From Paenibacillus sp. MZ04-78.2 (lineage in GTDB: Bacteria; Bacillota; Bacilli; Paenibacillales; NBRC-103111): 64,000 nucleotides of DNA. The stretch is from positions 1 through 64,000 of the forward strand of contig NZ_JANAVJ010000021.1 of assembly GCF_024213375.1 (NCBI RefSeq), read 5' to 3'. A program made the position numbers and the translations under genes. Below the pieces are notes generated by a model. The model made no database searches. It saw only the letters and a list, made by a program, of their open reading frames with translations, and was not told where the DNA came from. Of this stretch, positions 34,724 to 47,573 are shown piece by piece (position 1 is the stretch's first letter; every line of letters begins with the position of its first letter).

Positions 34724-35458
34724 CTATTCTTTGTTGACGATCAGCAGCTCGGTTTCTCCGCTTCCGATCCGTACCGTTTTGACGAGCAGCGAGATGCGGT
34801 TCTCGTCGTTCAGCGCCTGCCAGTAGGCATCCGCGATCTGCCGTATGTCGTCGCTGGCAATCGGTACAATCGCCGGTTCTCCTTGGAACGAAGGCAGCGG
34901 ATTCCCATCGCCTGCATACGTATGGATGCAGTGACCGTAGCCCGGCAGCGCCTTCTCGTACGTATACGTATGACGAAGAGTTTGATCTTCCGTATTGCCG
35001 CTCGATTTTAGGATCGACAGCTTATAGGCAAATTGCCCGTCGTTCACATCGATCAAGCCGCTGATACGCGGCGTAAAATTGGGCGCGTCCGGCTCGTACG
35101 TCCGCGTGGACAGCGCGGCTTCGAACGTGCTGCCGGAAAGCAGCGCCTCGTGAATCGTGTCCGTCTGATCGCCGTTCGTGACGATATGCGCGCCGTTCGC
35201 GTGCTTCACCGGGTAGTAGATGATGAGCGACGGATCGGTGAGCTTCGCCGGGTCTTTCGCTTCGGTGCGGACAAATCCGTTGTCCTCCTGAATAAATACA
35301 CGGTTGCGGCTGTTCTCGCTGCGCCCCATGATCCAGTACACCTGTACGAGTCGGGTGCCGTCCGGCGTCTGGCCGATTACGATGCCGCGGCCCGGGTATA
35401 CATTTTGCCGCAAACTTTGAAAATATTGCTCCGCTTGCGCGGCTCTATTCGTTGACAC
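34724..35458 (-). CDS. purO: PurO-type IMP cyclohydrolase
   Basis: Protein of 244 aa of the PurO family (IMP_cyclohyd), which closes the ring of FAICAR to IMP and is best known from archaea. Family features include YPGRGIVIGQTPDG, VQVYWIMGRSENSRNR, LIIYYPVKH, HIVTNGDQTDTI, APNFTPRISG and a C-terminal segment. The neighbouring AICAR formyltransferase lacks the usual fused cyclohydrolase domain, so this protein supplies the missing activity. It lies 14 nt before purD and 90 nt after the formyltransferase; that spacer holds a hairpin repeat. This arrangement differs from the bifunctional purH of B. subtilis. Confidence 0.88.
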   Translation of the reverse strand: MSTNRAAQAEQYFQSLRQNVYPGRGIVIGQTPDGTRLVQVYWIMGRSENSRNRVFIQEDNGFVRTEAKDPAKLTDPSLIIYYPVKHANGAHIVTNGDQTDTIHEALLSGSTFEAALSTRTYEPDAPNFTPRISGLIDVNDGQFAYKLSILKSSGNTEDQTLRHTYTYEKALPGYGHCIHTYAGDGNPLPSFQGEPAIVPIASDDIRQIADAYWQALNDENRISLLVKTVRIGSGETELLIVNKE

Positions 35459-35476
35459 TTGTAATACTCCTCCTCA

Positions 35477-35518
35477 GAACATTGCGGAAGCAATGTTCGC
35501 ATCGTAAGCATAGGCTTA
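35477..35518 (-). repeat. Short hairpin repeat, copy 1 (purH-purO spacer)
   Basis: On the plus strand GAACATTGC-GGAA-GCAATGTTC is followed after 4 nt by CGTAAGCATA. The same order (hairpin, GCWT, CGTAAGCATA) is found at 38550-38587 with a different stem sequence, so the unit appears to be a dispersed element with conserved layout. Confidence 0.5.
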
Positions 35519-35547
35519 GGCACTACGGAGTAATGCCATTTCGTTTC

Positions 35548-36735
35548 TTAATGGTGGAACAAACGGACTCCCGAGTAAGCCATGACCATGCCGTAATCGT
35601 TGGCTGCTTTCACGACTTCTTCGTCGCGCATCGAGCTGCCTGCCTGCACGACGTACTTGACGCCGCTGCGGCTGGCACGGTCCAGATTGTCGCGGAACGG
35701 CAGGAAAGCGTCGGAGCCGTAGGAAACGCCCTGCAGCTTGTTCAGCCATTCGCGTTTCTCTTCGCGCGTCAGACGCGCCGGTACTTGCTCGAAGCAAGCT
35801 TCCCAAGCCGCCTGCTCCACCGGCGTCAGCTCTTCTTCCAGCCACAGATCGATGGCGTTGTTTTGCTCCGCACGGGAGAGCCCTTGACGGAAAGCCATGT
35901 TCAACGCCGTCGGATGCTGGCGAAGGAACCAGCGGTCCGCTTTGTCTCCGGCCAGACGGGTACAATGAATGCGCGATTGCTGGCCGGCGCCGATCCCGAT
36001 CGTTTGACCGTCCAGCGTGTAGCAGATCGAGTTGGATTGCGTATATTTCAGCGTCACGAGCGCAATGAGAAGGTCGCGCTTCGCGTTCTCCGGAAGCTCT
36101 TTGTTGTTCGTCACAATGCGTTCCAGCGCCGTTTCGTCGATGACGGCGTCGTTTCGCTCCTGCTGCAGCGTCATGCCGAACAGCGTACGGGTTTCGACCG
36201 GATTCGGAACGTAATCCGGATCGATTTGGAGAATCAGGTAACCGCCGTTTTTCTTGGCGCGGAGAATCTCCAGCGCTTCGTCGGTATATCCCGGGGCCAC
36301 GACCAAGTCGGATACCTCCCGCTTCAACAGTGATGCCGTCGAGGCGTCCACAATATCGCTGAGCGCGGCGGCATCGCCGAACGAGGACATGCGGTCGGCG
36401 CCACGAGCTCGTGCATAAGCGGTTGCCAGCGGCGACAGCTCCAGGCCTTCCACGAAATAAGCTTTCTTCAGCTCAGGCGTTAGTGGCGCAGCTACGGCTG
36501 CGCCTGCCGGACTGACATGCTTGAACGAAGCGGCGGCAGGCAGCCCCGTTGCGCGGCGCAGCTCCCTTGCGAGCTGGAAGCCGTTAAAAGCGTCCAGCAG
36601 ATTGATAAAACCGGGGTCGCCGTTCACTACTTTGATCGGCAGCGTCCCTTCCCCAATCAGCTTCGCTTGCTTTTGATGCGGGTTCATTCCGTAACGGAGC
36701 TCCAATACTTGCGTTTGATTCGTCGTTTGGCTCAT
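35548..36735 (-). CDS. purH: Stand-alone AICAR formyltransferase (PurH C-terminal activity only)
   Basis: Protein of 395 aa corresponding to the AICARFT part of PurH, which transfers formyl from 10-formyl-THF to AICAR. It begins close to LRYGMNPHQKQA, a segment found about 190 residues into bifunctional PurH, and has the catalytic Lys-His pair in SFKHVSPAGAAV, RMSSFGDAAALSD, TQSNSICY and the C-terminal GSDAFLPFRDN and DEEVVKAANDYGM. The N-terminal MGS-like IMP cyclohydrolase domain (normally about 130 residues) is absent and no trace of it exists in the upstream sequence. ATG overlaps the purN stop (ATGA). The PurO gene downstream completes the pathway. Confidence 0.9.
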   Translation of the reverse strand: MSQTTNQTQVLELRYGMNPHQKQAKLIGEGTLPIKVVNGDPGFINLLDAFNGFQLARELRRATGLPAAASFKHVSPAGAAVAAPLTPELKKAYFVEGLELSPLATAYARARGADRMSSFGDAAALSDIVDASTASLLKREVSDLVVAPGYTDEALEILRAKKNGGYLILQIDPDYVPNPVETRTLFGMTLQQERNDAVIDETALERIVTNNKELPENAKRDLLIALVTLKYTQSNSICYTLDGQTIGIGAGQQSRIHCTRLAGDKADRWFLRQHPTALNMAFRQGLSRAEQNNAIDLWLEEELTPVEQAAWEACFEQVPARLTREEKREWLNKLQGVSYGSDAFLPFRDNLDRASRSGVKYVVQAGSSMRDEEVVKAANDYGMVMAYSGVRLFHH

Positions 36736-37364
36736 GATGCGGTCCCGTCCTCCTTATATTTGTTGGCGGCATCCTCCAAGCGGATGCTTCCCGTAGCAAT
36801 CGCCTGTATCACTTCGGGGTACAACCGGTGCTCGATGCGATGGATTCGTTCGGCGACGGAAGTCTCCGTATCGCCGGGTTCAATGTCCAAGGCGCGCTGC
36901 GCCAAAATCGGTCCGCTGTCGAGGCCCCCGTCGACAAGATGAACGGTCACGCCAGTCACCTTGACCCCGTGCCGCAGCGCCTGTCCTACGGCATCAAGAC
37001 CCGGGAACGACGGCAGCAGCGAAGGGTGAATATTGAGCATGCGTCCCCAATACGCGTCCACCAGCACATTCGTCACAATGCGCATGTACCCTGCAAGAAC
37101 GACAAGCTCGACTTGCTTTTGCTGTAGCATCGTCAAAATTTCCCGCTCATACGTTTCGCGCGAATCGTAATCCTTCGGACGAAACGTATGAACAGGCACG
37201 CCGGCCTGCTTGGCCCGCTCCACCACTCCGGCCTTTGGCCGGTCGCAGACCAAAAGCTCGATGCGCGCATCGAGCCGGCCTGCTATTGCCGCATCCGCAA
37301 TCGCCTGGAAGTTGCTTCCGCTGCCCGAGGCAAATACGGCAATACGCAACGGTTCGGTTCTCAT
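36732..37364 (-). CDS. purN: Phosphoribosylglycinamide formyltransferase
   Basis: GAR transformylase of 210 aa using 10-formyl-THF. Visible are [26 protein letters not shown], the catalytic region [14 protein letters not shown] and [16 protein letters not shown]. It overlaps purM upstream by 4 nt and the formyltransferase gene downstream by 4 nt. Confidence 0.96.
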   Translation of the reverse strand: MRTEPLRIAVFASGSGSNFQAIADAAIAGRLDARIELLVCDRPKAGVVERAKQAGVPVHTFRPKDYDSRETYEREILTMLQQKQVELVVLAGYMRIVTNVLVDAYWGRMLNIHPSLLPSFPGLDAVGQALRHGVKVTGVTVHLVDGGLDSGPILAQRALDIEPGDTETSVAERIHRIEHRLYPEVIQAIATGSIRLEDAANKYKEDGTAS

Positions 37365-38401
37365 ACGACCGCCCCGGTAAACGTAACTTTACGCTCCCCT
37401 GCCGTTACGCGGCCAAGCGTATAGGCTTTCTCGCCATGCTGCGCGAATAGCTCGGCAGCCCGTGCGGCCTGATCCTCCGCCACGATAACGACCATGCCGA
37501 TCCCCATGTTGAACGTGCGGAACATATCGTTGTTGCTGATACCGCCTTCCCGCTGCATCAACTGGAAAATCGGCAAAATTGGCCAAGAGCCGTAATCGAT
37601 CTCGACATTGACGCTCTCCGGCAGCACACGCGGAATGTTCTCCAGGAAACCGCCGCCTGTAATGTGAGCCATCCCTTTAATCGGCAATACTTCAAGCACC
37701 GCCAGCACCGGCTTGACGTAAAGCTTCGTCGGCACGAGCAGCGTGTCGCCCAGACGGCCGCCCAACTCGTCGATCGTATCGTGCAGAGTGTAACCCTTGT
37801 CTTCCAGCAGCAGCTTGCGCACGAGCGAAAAGCCGTTGCTGTGAACGCCGCTCGAAGCGAGCCCCAGGACAACGTCGCCCGGACGGATCGTGGAGCCGTC
37901 GATGATCTTCTTCTTGTCGACGATGCCGACCGTAAAGCCCGCGATATCGTACTCGCCTTCGCTGTACATGCCCGGCATTTCCGCCGTTTCGCCGCCGATC
38001 AGCGCACAGCCCGACTGCACGCAGCCGTCGCTGATGCCTTTGACGATCGCTTCGATTTTTTCCGGAATCACTTTATCGCAGGCAAGATAGTCGAGGAAAA
38101 AGAGCGGCTCCGCGCCCTGCACGACAATATCGTTCACACACATCGCCACGGCATCGATGCCAATGGTGTCGTGCTTGTCCATCGCAAAAGCGATTTTCAG
38201 CTTCGTGCCGACACCGTCCGTACCGGAAACGAGCACCGGCTCTTCGTATTTGTCCTTGTTCAGGCCGAACAGCGCGCCAAAGCCGCCGAGGTCTGTCAGC
38301 ACTTCCGGACGGAAGGTCGTCTTGACGTGCTTCTTCATGCGCTCTACCGCTTCGTTGCCGGCCGCGATATCGACACCGGCTTGTTTATATGCATCGGACA
38401 C
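37361..38401 (-). CDS. purM: Phosphoribosylformylglycinamidine cyclo-ligase
   Basis: AIR synthetase of 346 aa. Features are [15 protein letters not shown], the glycine/Asp motif [34 protein letters not shown] core and [16 protein letters not shown]. The start is GTG, with GGGAGG 10 nt upstream. It is preceded by the 400-nt purF-purM spacer that contains a terminator and repeats. Confidence 0.96.
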   Translation of the reverse strand: MSDAYKQAGVDIAAGNEAVERMKKHVKTTFRPEVLTDLGGFGALFGLNKDKYEEPVLVSGTDGVGTKLKIAFAMDKHDTIGIDAVAMCVNDIVVQGAEPLFFLDYLACDKVIPEKIEAIVKGISDGCVQSGCALIGGETAEMPGMYSEGEYDIAGFTVGIVDKKKIIDGSTIRPGDVVLGLASSGVHSNGFSLVRKLLLEDKGYTLHDTIDELGGRLGDTLLVPTKLYVKPVLAVLEVLPIKGMAHITGGGFLENIPRVLPESVNVEIDYGSWPILPIFQLMQREGGISNNDMFRTFNMGIGMVVIVAEDQAARAAELFAQHGEKAYTLGRVTAGERKVTFTGAVV

Positions 38402-38477
38402 TTGGATTGTTCCTCCCCAAAAGTGGTTGACTGCGCTTGTTACGGCTCCAGTTCGTGCTGTCTGCCTGCGGCCGCTC

Positions 38478-38530
38478 TTGAAAACGGGTTATCTTATTTG
38501 ATATTAGTAGTGGGAATAACCCGTTTTCAA
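38478..38530. repeat. 15-bp inverted repeat in the purF-purM spacer
   Basis: TTGAAAACGGGTTAT and ATAACCCGTTTTCAA are perfect reverse complements separated by 23 nt. Confidence 0.7.
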
Positions 38531-38549
38531 AGGCGGCACGTAGACTAAG

Positions 38550-38587
38550 AGTTTTCCCTCGGGAAAACTGCTTCGTAAGCATAAGCC
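38550..38587 (-). repeat. Short hairpin repeat, copy 2 (purF-purM spacer)
   Basis: AGTTTTCCC-TC-GGGAAAACT followed after 4 nt by CGTAAGCATA, the same layout as the element at 35477. Confidence 0.5.
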
Positions 38588-38657
38588 CCAGCAGACACAC
38601 GAACCTCCGCCTAAGCGCTCCGTCAAAAATTTTGCGCAGGAAAATCTGCGCTATCGT

Positions 38658-38688
38658 AAAAAGGCGGTCCGGGCAGCCCGGGACCGCC
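38658..38688 (-). terminator. Internal terminator between purF and purM
   Basis: On the minus strand GGCGGTCCCGGG / CCCGGACCGCC with one bulge, then five T. It is positioned to reduce transcription of purM and downstream genes. Confidence 0.7.
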
Positions 38689-38799
38689 GGGTTAGGTCAA
38701 AAGCAAGCTGGCGCGTTTAAAAGGTATTGGCATTCTCCCGCTTAACGCGGCCTCACTGTAGCCACTACACTCGCGCCGCCAGCCTGCTGCTGGCCACAA

Positions 38800-40319
38800 T
38801 CAATCGCAGCCGCAGCCAAGAGCGGCTTCGTCGGGAATCGGCGTCGGGTAGCTGTTGTCGAAGCAGGCCGTGCACAGCCCGCGGTTGACTTCCACGTTCG
38901 GACGTCCGATCGCCGCAAGTAGTCCCTCTTTGCTGAGAAAATACAGCGAGTCGGCATTGATCGCTTGGCGGATTCCCTCCACCGACTTGACCGCCGCAAT
39001 CAGCTCCGTGCGGCTCGGCGTATCAATGCCGTAGAAGCATGGGTTCGCAAACGGCGGCGAGCTGATGCGCACGTGCACTTCCTTCGCGCCGGCCTCGCGC
39101 AGCAGGTTGACGATGCGCAGCGAGGTCGTGCCGCGCACGATCGAGTCGTCGATCATGACGACGCGCTTGCCTTCGACGATGCTGCGCACCGCCGACAGCT
39201 TCATCTTGACGCCCTGCTCGCGCAGCTCCTGACTCGGCTGGATGAACGTCCGGCCGGTATAGCGGTTTTTGATCAGGCCCAGCTCGTATGGAATGCCTGT
39301 TTGCTCCGCGTAGCCGATCGCAGCGGAAATGCTGGAATCCGGCACGCCGGTAACGATGTCGCCATCGACGAACGCTTCAATTGCCAGCTGGCGTCCCATC
39401 CGCTTGCGCGCAGAATGGATGTTCGTCTCGTCGATATCGCTGTCCGGCCGGGCAAAATAAACGTATTCCATCGCGCAGATCGCACGCTGCTTGATCGGCG
39501 AGAAGCGATCTTCCGTCATTGCGCCGGTCTTGAAGTCAAACACCAGCAGCTCGCCCGGCTCGATGTCGCGGTAATATTTGCCCCCGACCGTGTCGAACGC
39601 ACAGGATTCGGAAGCAAACAGCCACGCGTTGCCAAGACGGCCCATCACATAAGGCCGTAAGCCGTGCGGGTCCCGCGCGACGATCAGCTTGTCCTTCGTC
39701 AAAAACATAAACGCATACGCGCCCTCCACCCGGAGCAGCGTCTCCTTTACGGCGGAGACGATATCGTTCTGCTTCGAGCGGGCGATCAAGTGCGCTACCA
39801 CTTCCGTATCGCTGGTCGTTTGGAAAATCGACCCTTCCTTTTCCAACTGATCCTTGATTTGAGGCGCATTGGTCAAGTTGCCATTCGTAGCAATCGCCAG
39901 GTCGCCTCCGCGGTATTTGAACACGAGCGGCTGCGCATTGGCCAGCTTGCTTTCGCCCGCTGTCGAATAACGCACGTGTCCAATCGATGCATTTCCGGTC
40001 ATGGGGGCGAGGTTATCGTTGTTGAACACTTCCTTCACAAGCCCCATGCCGCGGTGATAATGAAACGACTCCCCGGTCGCTACGCAGATGCCCGCGCTTT
40101 CCTGTCCGCGGTGCTGCAGCGCATGGAGGCCGTAGTACGAAAGCGAAGCGGCTTCGGGATGACCGAACACGCCGAAAACCCCGCACTCTTCCCCCAGCTT
40201 GTCCATAAAGCTGTCCTGGCCGGTATGGCCTTCGTTATAGTAGCGCCCGGTCCAGAGAGGCATTGCCACTCCGGAAGCCGAACGAATGATTTTTGCTGCC
40301 TCTTCTCCCTGTCCGCCGA

Positions 40320-40341
<22 letters not shown>
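38800..40341 (-). CDS. purF: Amidophosphoribosyltransferase
   Basis: Protein of about 513 aa for the first committed step of purine synthesis (PRPP + Gln to phosphoribosylamine). A propeptide of about 50 residues precedes the catalytic Cys of [12 protein letters not shown], as in the Bacillus type that matures by cleavage. The PRPP motif [18 protein letters not shown] is present, and C-terminal cysteines ([19 protein letters not shown]) match the Fe-S cluster ligands of that type. ATG 40341 overlaps the purL 3' end by 22 nt. Confidence 0.96.
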
Positions 40342-42543
<2,202 letters not shown>

Positions 42544-42566
<23 letters not shown>

Positions 42567-43239
42567 GCTTCTCCCTCCAGGTGCTCAAAATCGATGTAAA
42601 CATCTTCCGTCCGTCCGCCGAGCCGAGCAGCTCATGCACCGCTCGCTCCGGATGCGGCATCATGCCCAGCACGTTGCCCGCCCGGTTGCAAATGCCGGCA
42701 ATATCGTCGACCGAACCGTTCGGATTGTTGCCCGCTTCGTAACGGAACACGATCTGGTTGTTCGCTTTCAGCTCCGCCAGCGTTGTCTCATCACAGTAAT
42801 AGTTGCCTTCGCCATGGGCGATCGGAATGTTGATCAGCTCGCCCTTCGTGTAATCCGAAGTAAACGGTGTGTTCGTATTTTCCACCTGCAGCATGGCTGC
42901 GTGGCAGCGGAATTTGAGCGACCGGTTGCGCAGCATGCCTCCTGGCAGCAGACCCGATTCCAGCAAAATCTGGAATCCGTTGCAAATACCCAGAATGTAT
43001 TTTCCTTCCGCCGCCGCTTTCACCAAGGCGTTCATGACCGGGGCAAAGCGGGCAATCGCGCCGCAGCGCAGGTAGTCGCCGTACGAGAAGCCGCCGGGAA
43101 TAAGAATGCAATCATACTTCGATAAGTCCGTTTCCGTATGCCACACGTAATCCACTGGCTGTCCGATCGTATCCTCTACCGCTTTATAGCAGTCGATATC
43201 GCAGTTGGAGCCGGGGAATACCAACACCGCGAAATTCAT
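42544..43239 (-). CDS. purQ: Phosphoribosylformylglycinamidine synthase subunit PurQ
   Basis: Class I glutamine amidotransferase of 231 aa that supplies ammonia to PurL. Visible are [30 protein letters not shown], the nucleophile Cys in [11 protein letters not shown], and the His/Glu pair in [12 protein letters not shown] directly before ATG 43239 is a less likely start. Confidence 0.97.
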
Positions 43240-43258
43240 CACGCGCGCCTCCTTTTGA

Positions 43259-43507
43259 TTAACCCTGTACCAGCTCGAAACGGTAATCCTCGATCACGGT
43301 GTTTGCGAGCAGCTTTTCGCACATCGCTTTCAACCGCTCTTCCGCCGCAGCCCGGTCGTTTGTGTTCAGTTCCACTTCCAAATATTTGCCGATTCTCACC
43401 TTCTCCACTTCGTCGAAGCCCATCGAGTGGAGCGCGCCCTGTACGGCGGTTCCTTGCACATCCAGAACGCTTTGCTTGATCGTTACGTATACCGTTGCTT
43501 TGAACAT
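43259..43507 (-). CDS. purS: Phosphoribosylformylglycinamidine synthase subunit PurS
   Basis: Small protein of 82 aa that bridges PurL and PurQ. It reads [43 protein letters not shown], the usual PurS pattern. ATG 43507 follows GGGAGG by 11 nt; upstream Met codons lack a site. Confidence 0.95.
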   Translation of the reverse strand: MFKATVYVTIKQSVLDVQGTAVQGALHSMGFDEVEKVRIGKYLEVELNTNDRAAAEERLKAMCEKLLANTVIEDYRFELVQG

Positions 43508-43602
43508 TAGGAAAAGTACCTCCCACATTAAGTTAATCATTTTGGGCCTATCCTGAAGCGCGTTATCCGCGGAGCGGCGGCTTGCCGCCCCGGCAAGCCA
43601 GC

Positions 43603-44496
43603 TTACCCTTGCGCCAAACGGTTATAGATATCGCGGTAACGCCGGGAAGTCTCCTCCACCACATGCGGAGGCAGCGGGTCCGGCTCGCTGTTTTTGTCCC
43701 AATCGGTGCCGGACAAATACGTCCGGACCGGCTCTTTGTCCATGCCGTCGATCTCGATGTCGAGCTCGTATTTGCTTTTGTCCCAGAAGCGGGAGGAATC
43801 CGGCGTAAAAATTTCGTCAATCAGGATGATTTCGCCGTCGATCAGACCGAATTCGAACTTCGTATCCGCCAAAATAATGCCGCGCGCCTCGCAAAACTCC
43901 CGCGCAAACTCGTACAGCCGGATGCTTATCTCTTGAAGCTGCTGCGTCAGCTCCACGCCGACCAGCTCGGTCATGCGCTCGATCGTGATGTCCTCGTCAT
44001 GGCCGACGTCGTTCTTCGCGGCGGGGGTGAAAATCGGCTGCGGAAACCGCTCGTTCTTGCGCATGCCCGCCGGCAGCTTGTGTCCGTTTACCTCGCCAGT
44101 TTTCTGGTACTGCCGCCAGCCGCCGCCGGTAATGTAGCCGCGCACGACGCATTCGATGTCGATCCGCTGCGCCTTTTTCGTGACCATGAACCGGTCCTTC
44201 ATAATCTCGCGGTCCATGACCAGCTCCCCGAGCCGATCCACGTCAGCGTGCACCAGATGATTCGGCTGGATGCCTGCCGTCTGCTCGAACCAGAAGCGGC
44301 TGAGCGAATTCAGCACGTTGCCTTTGTCCGGCACCGCCGGGCTCAGCACCCAGTCGAACGCGGAGATGCGGTCGGTGACCGCGATCAGGTAGTGCTCGCC
44401 GAGATCGTACAGCTCCCGGACTTTGCCTTTGTAGAGCAGCGGCGCCTTTACGTAAGGCTCGGCACTCGAAATGGCCGTTGTCGTCGTTCCACTCAT
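43603..44496 (-). CDS. purC: SAICAR synthetase
   Basis: Phosphoribosylaminoimidazole-succinocarboxamide synthase of 297 aa, joining aspartate to CAIR. Motifs are LLYKGKVRELYDLG, VTDRISAFDWVL, the family signature around IECVVRGYITGGGW, and LADTKFEFGLIDGEIILIDE. At 297 aa it is nearer the longer yeast-type form than the 240-aa Bacillus form. Confidence 0.95.
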   Translation of the reverse strand: MSGTTTTAISSAEPYVKAPLLYKGKVRELYDLGEHYLIAVTDRISAFDWVLSPAVPDKGNVLNSLSRFWFEQTAGIQPNHLVHADVDRLGELVMDREIMKDRFMVTKKAQRIDIECVVRGYITGGGWRQYQKTGEVNGHKLPAGMRKNERFPQPIFTPAAKNDVGHDEDITIERMTELVGVELTQQLQEISIRLYEFAREFCEARGIILADTKFEFGLIDGEIILIDEIFTPDSSRFWDKSKYELDIEIDGMDKEPVRTYLSGTDWDKNSEPDPLPPHVVEETSRRYRDIYNRLAQG

Positions 44497-44523
44497 CGCT
44501 TCGTCAGGCCTCCCCCGTTTAGA

Positions 44524-45819
44524 TCAGCTCAAGCCGAGACGCTTGAAAATCGTATCCACATGCTTCAAATGCCAGCTCGGGTTGAACGCATCCTCGATCT
44601 CTTCCAGACTTAGATGCTCCCGGATCGCAGGCGTATTCTCGACGATGTCGCGGAACGAACGCTGCTCCTCCCACGCCTGCATCGCGCGCGGCTGCACCGT
44701 ATCGTACGCTTGCTCGCGGCTGAAGCCTTTGTCGATCAGCTTCGTCATGACGCGGCCGGAAAACGGCACGCCGTACGTGCTTTGCATGTTGCGCTTCATA
44801 TTTTCCGGGAACACCGTCAGGTTCTTCACGATGTTGCCGAGGCGGTTCAGCATATAGTTGAGCAGGATCGTCGCATCCGGCAAAATGATCCGCTCGACCG
44901 AGGAGTGCGAAATATCGCGCTCGTGCCACAGCGTCACGTTCTCGTAAGCGGAAACCATATGGCCGCGGATGACCCGTGCCATTCCGGAGATGCTCTCGCA
45001 GCCGATCGGATTGCGCTTGTGCGGCATCGCGGACGAGCCTTTTTGCCCTTTGGCGAACGGCTCCTCCACCTCGCGGAATTCGCTCTTCTGCAGCCCGCGG
45101 ATTTCCGTCGCAAACTTGTCGAGCGAGGTCGCGACCAGCGCCAGCGTCGCCATGTACTCCGCGTGACGGTCGCGCTGCAGCGTCTGCGTGGAGATTGGCG
45201 CCGGCTTCGTGCCAAGCTTGCCGCATACGTATTCCTCCACAAAAGGATCAATGTTCGCATATGTGCCGACCGCGCCGGAAATTTTGCCGTACTGCACGCC
45301 GTCCGCCGCAAAGCGGAAACGCTCCAGGTTGCGCTTCATTTCCTCGTACCACAGCGCCATTTTCAGCCCGAACGTCGTCGGCTCGGCATGCACGCCGTGC
45401 GTCCGTCCCATCATCGGCGTATCTTTGTAAGCAACCGCCTTGTCCTTCAAAATCTCAATGAAGTTCAGCAGGTCCTTCTCCAAAATCGTGTTGGCCTGCT
45501 TCAGCAAGTAACCGAGCGCGGTATCGACCACGTCCGTGGAAGTCAAGCCGTAGTGTACCCATTTCCGCTCCGGTCCGAGCGTCTCGGATACCGCACGCGT
45601 GAAGGCGATCACATCGTGGCGCGTCTCCTGCTCGATTTCGTAGACGCGGTCGATGTTGAAGTCTGCGTTTTTGCGCAGCTCGGCTACGTCTTCCTTCGGG
45701 ATTACACCCAGTTCCGCCCACGCTTCGCAGGAAAGAATCTCGACTTCGAGCCACGCCCTAAATTTGTTTTCTTCCGTCCAAATGCCGCCCATCTCAGGTC
45801 TCGTATAACGTTCGATCAT
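44524..45819 (-). CDS. purB: Adenylosuccinate lyase
   Basis: Fumarase-superfamily enzyme of 431 aa acting at SAICAR and at adenylosuccinate. It begins [20 protein letters not shown] and has the catalytic His region [16 protein letters not shown], and the signature [13 protein letters not shown] near residue 260. Confidence 0.97.
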   Translation of the reverse strand: MIERYTRPEMGGIWTEENKFRAWLEVEILSCEAWAELGVIPKEDVAELRKNADFNIDRVYEIEQETRHDVIAFTRAVSETLGPERKWVHYGLTSTDVVDTALGYLLKQANTILEKDLLNFIEILKDKAVAYKDTPMMGRTHGVHAEPTTFGLKMALWYEEMKRNLERFRFAADGVQYGKISGAVGTYANIDPFVEEYVCGKLGTKPAPISTQTLQRDRHAEYMATLALVATSLDKFATEIRGLQKSEFREVEEPFAKGQKGSSAMPHKRNPIGCESISGMARVIRGHMVSAYENVTLWHERDISHSSVERIILPDATILLNYMLNRLGNIVKNLTVFPENMKRNMQSTYGVPFSGRVMTKLIDKGFSREQAYDTVQPRAMQAWEEQRSFRDIVENTPAIREHLSLEEIEDAFNPSWHLKHVDTIFKRLGLS

Positions 45820-45847
45820 GGTTTCTCCATCCTCCGCTTTTATCTTT

Positions 45848-47041
45848 CTATTTTATAGCTTCCCATATTTTTGAAGCCTCTATCCAATCGAATGCCGCCT
45901 CATGCGAGGCCGCGAGCAAGTTCACATGCCCCATCTTGCGGCCGGCTTTGGCTTCATGCTTCCCGTACAAATGCACCTTCGCCGTCACGCCCGGCACCTG
46001 CTCCGCTTCCGGCTTGACGATCCAGTCCAGCAGCGGCTGCACATGCTCGCCCAGCACATTGACCATGACGACCGGCGTCATCAGCGCGGGGTCTCCAAGC
46101 GGCAGGTTCGCGATCGCCCGTACGTGCTGCTCAAACTGCGACGTCCGGCACGCCTCCATCGTATAGTGCCCGGAGTTATGCGGACGCGGCGCCAGCTCGT
46201 TGACGAACAGCTCGCCATCTGCGGAAAGGAACAGCTCGACGGCAATGAGCCCGATCACATCCAGCTCCTCGGCGATCCGCAGCGCCATCCGCTCCGCTTC
46301 CCGCTGCACCTCTTCCGGCACTCTCGCCGGTACGATGGACAAGTGCAAGATGTTGTTCACATGCACATTCTCCGCAGCGGGAAAAGCTCTGACTTCCCCG
46401 CGCGGGCTGCGGGCCGCAATGACCGACAGTTCCTTCGTGAAATGAACGAACTGCTCCAGCACAAGCTCCGTCCGGGCCCGGCTTAACGTATCGTACGCCT
46501 CCTGCACTTCGTCCAGCGAGCGAATGACCCACTGCCCTTTGCCGTCGTACCCGCCCGTCGCCGTCTTTAGCACGCACGGCGTACCGAAGCGGCGGACCGC
46601 TTCGCGCAGCTCTTCCGCGCTGCCGATTTCGGCATACGGCGCGACCTTGACGCCTGCGGCTTCAATCGCCCGCTTCTCGCGCAGCCGATGCTGCGTTGTG
46701 TACAGCAGCTTGCTGCCCTGCGGCACGTACGACTCGGCCATCAGCAGCTTGGTAACATCGGCGTCCACGTTCTCGAACTCGTATGTGATGACATCGGCCA
46801 GCTCCGCAAGCTGCCGCGCGGCATCGACGTCATCATAAGGCGCGACAATTTGCCGGTCCGCCACTTGGCCGCAAGGCGAATCCGGCGTCGGGTCCAACGT
46901 CACGAACCGGTAGCCCATAGCGCTTCCCGCCAGAGCCATCATCCGTCCAAGCTGCCCTCCCCCAAGCACGCCAATCGCAGCGCCGGGGAGCCATACTTTC
47001 GATGGGTCGTACGTTCGGTTTTGATCCGTCTGCCGCGTCAT
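45848..47041 (-). CDS. purK: N5-carboxyaminoimidazole ribonucleotide synthase
   Basis: ATP-grasp enzyme of 397 aa converting AIR and bicarbonate to N5-CAIR. It has [37 protein letters not shown] and the C-terminal [15 protein letters not shown]. It overlaps purE by 4 nt. Confidence 0.97.
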   Translation of the reverse strand: MTRQTDQNRTYDPSKVWLPGAAIGVLGGGQLGRMMALAGSAMGYRFVTLDPTPDSPCGQVADRQIVAPYDDVDAARQLAELADVITYEFENVDADVTKLLMAESYVPQGSKLLYTTQHRLREKRAIEAAGVKVAPYAEIGSAEELREAVRRFGTPCVLKTATGGYDGKGQWVIRSLDEVQEAYDTLSRARTELVLEQFVHFTKELSVIAARSPRGEVRAFPAAENVHVNNILHLSIVPARVPEEVQREAERMALRIAEELDVIGLIAVELFLSADGELFVNELAPRPHNSGHYTMEACRTSQFEQHVRAIANLPLGDPALMTPVVMVNVLGEHVQPLLDWIVKPEAEQVPGVTAKVHLYGKHEAKAGRKMGHVNLLAASHEAAFDWIEASKIWEAIK

Positions 47042-47523
47042 TCCAGCACGCTCTTTTCAATAACGGTTTGCGCGATTTTTTCGCGGCGCTCCGCTACTTT
47101 ACGCTGGAGTGCCGGATCGAAGGCGCCGAGCATTTGAGCGGCCAACAGCCCCGCATTCGTCGCTCCGGCATGTCCGATCGCCACAGTGCCGACCGGAATG
47201 CCGCCCGGCATCTGAACGATGGATAGCAGCGAATCGAGGCCGTTCAGCGTGGACGATTTGACCGGCACGCCGATCACCGGCAGCACCGTCTTCGCCGCCA
47301 CCATGCCCGGCAAATGCGCCGCGCCTCCGGCTCCGGCAATAATGACCTTCAATCCGCGTTCTGCCGCTGACGCGGCGTAATCGAACATCAGGTCGGGCGT
47401 CCGGTGAGCGGAGACGACTTTCTTTTCATAAGGCACTTCGAGCTCGTCCAGCACGTCGCAAGCATGCTTCATCGTTTCCCAGTCGGACTGGCTGCCCATA
47501 ATGACTCCAACAAGAACAGACAT
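47038..47523 (-). CDS. purE: N5-carboxyaminoimidazole ribonucleotide mutase
   Basis: Class I PurE of 161 aa, moving the carboxyl of N5-CAIR to C4. It reads [49 protein letters not shown] and [37 protein letters not shown] core. ATG 47523 follows GGAGG by 6 nt. It is the first gene of the operon, 170 nt after the guanine aptamer. Confidence 0.97.
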   Translation of the reverse strand: MSVLVGVIMGSQSDWETMKHACDVLDELEVPYEKKVVSAHRTPDLMFDYAASAAERGLKVIIAGAGGAAHLPGMVAAKTVLPVIGVPVKSSTLNGLDSLLSIVQMPGGIPVGTVAIGHAGATNAGLLAAQMLGAFDPALQRKVAERREKIAQTVIEKSVLE

Positions 47524-47573
47524 TGGTAACCTCCGTGTCGGTCGCATCGATGTTTGACCCTATATTTATAGAA

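Larger units (their letters stand above)
38402..38799. other. purF-purM spacer with hairpins, no gene
   Basis: A 398-nt gap in an otherwise tightly packed operon. It holds a perfect 15-bp inverted repeat (38478-38492 / 38516-38530), a hairpin repeat (38550-38587) and a strong minus-strand terminator (38658-38688). I see no credible coding frame. Confidence 0.7.
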
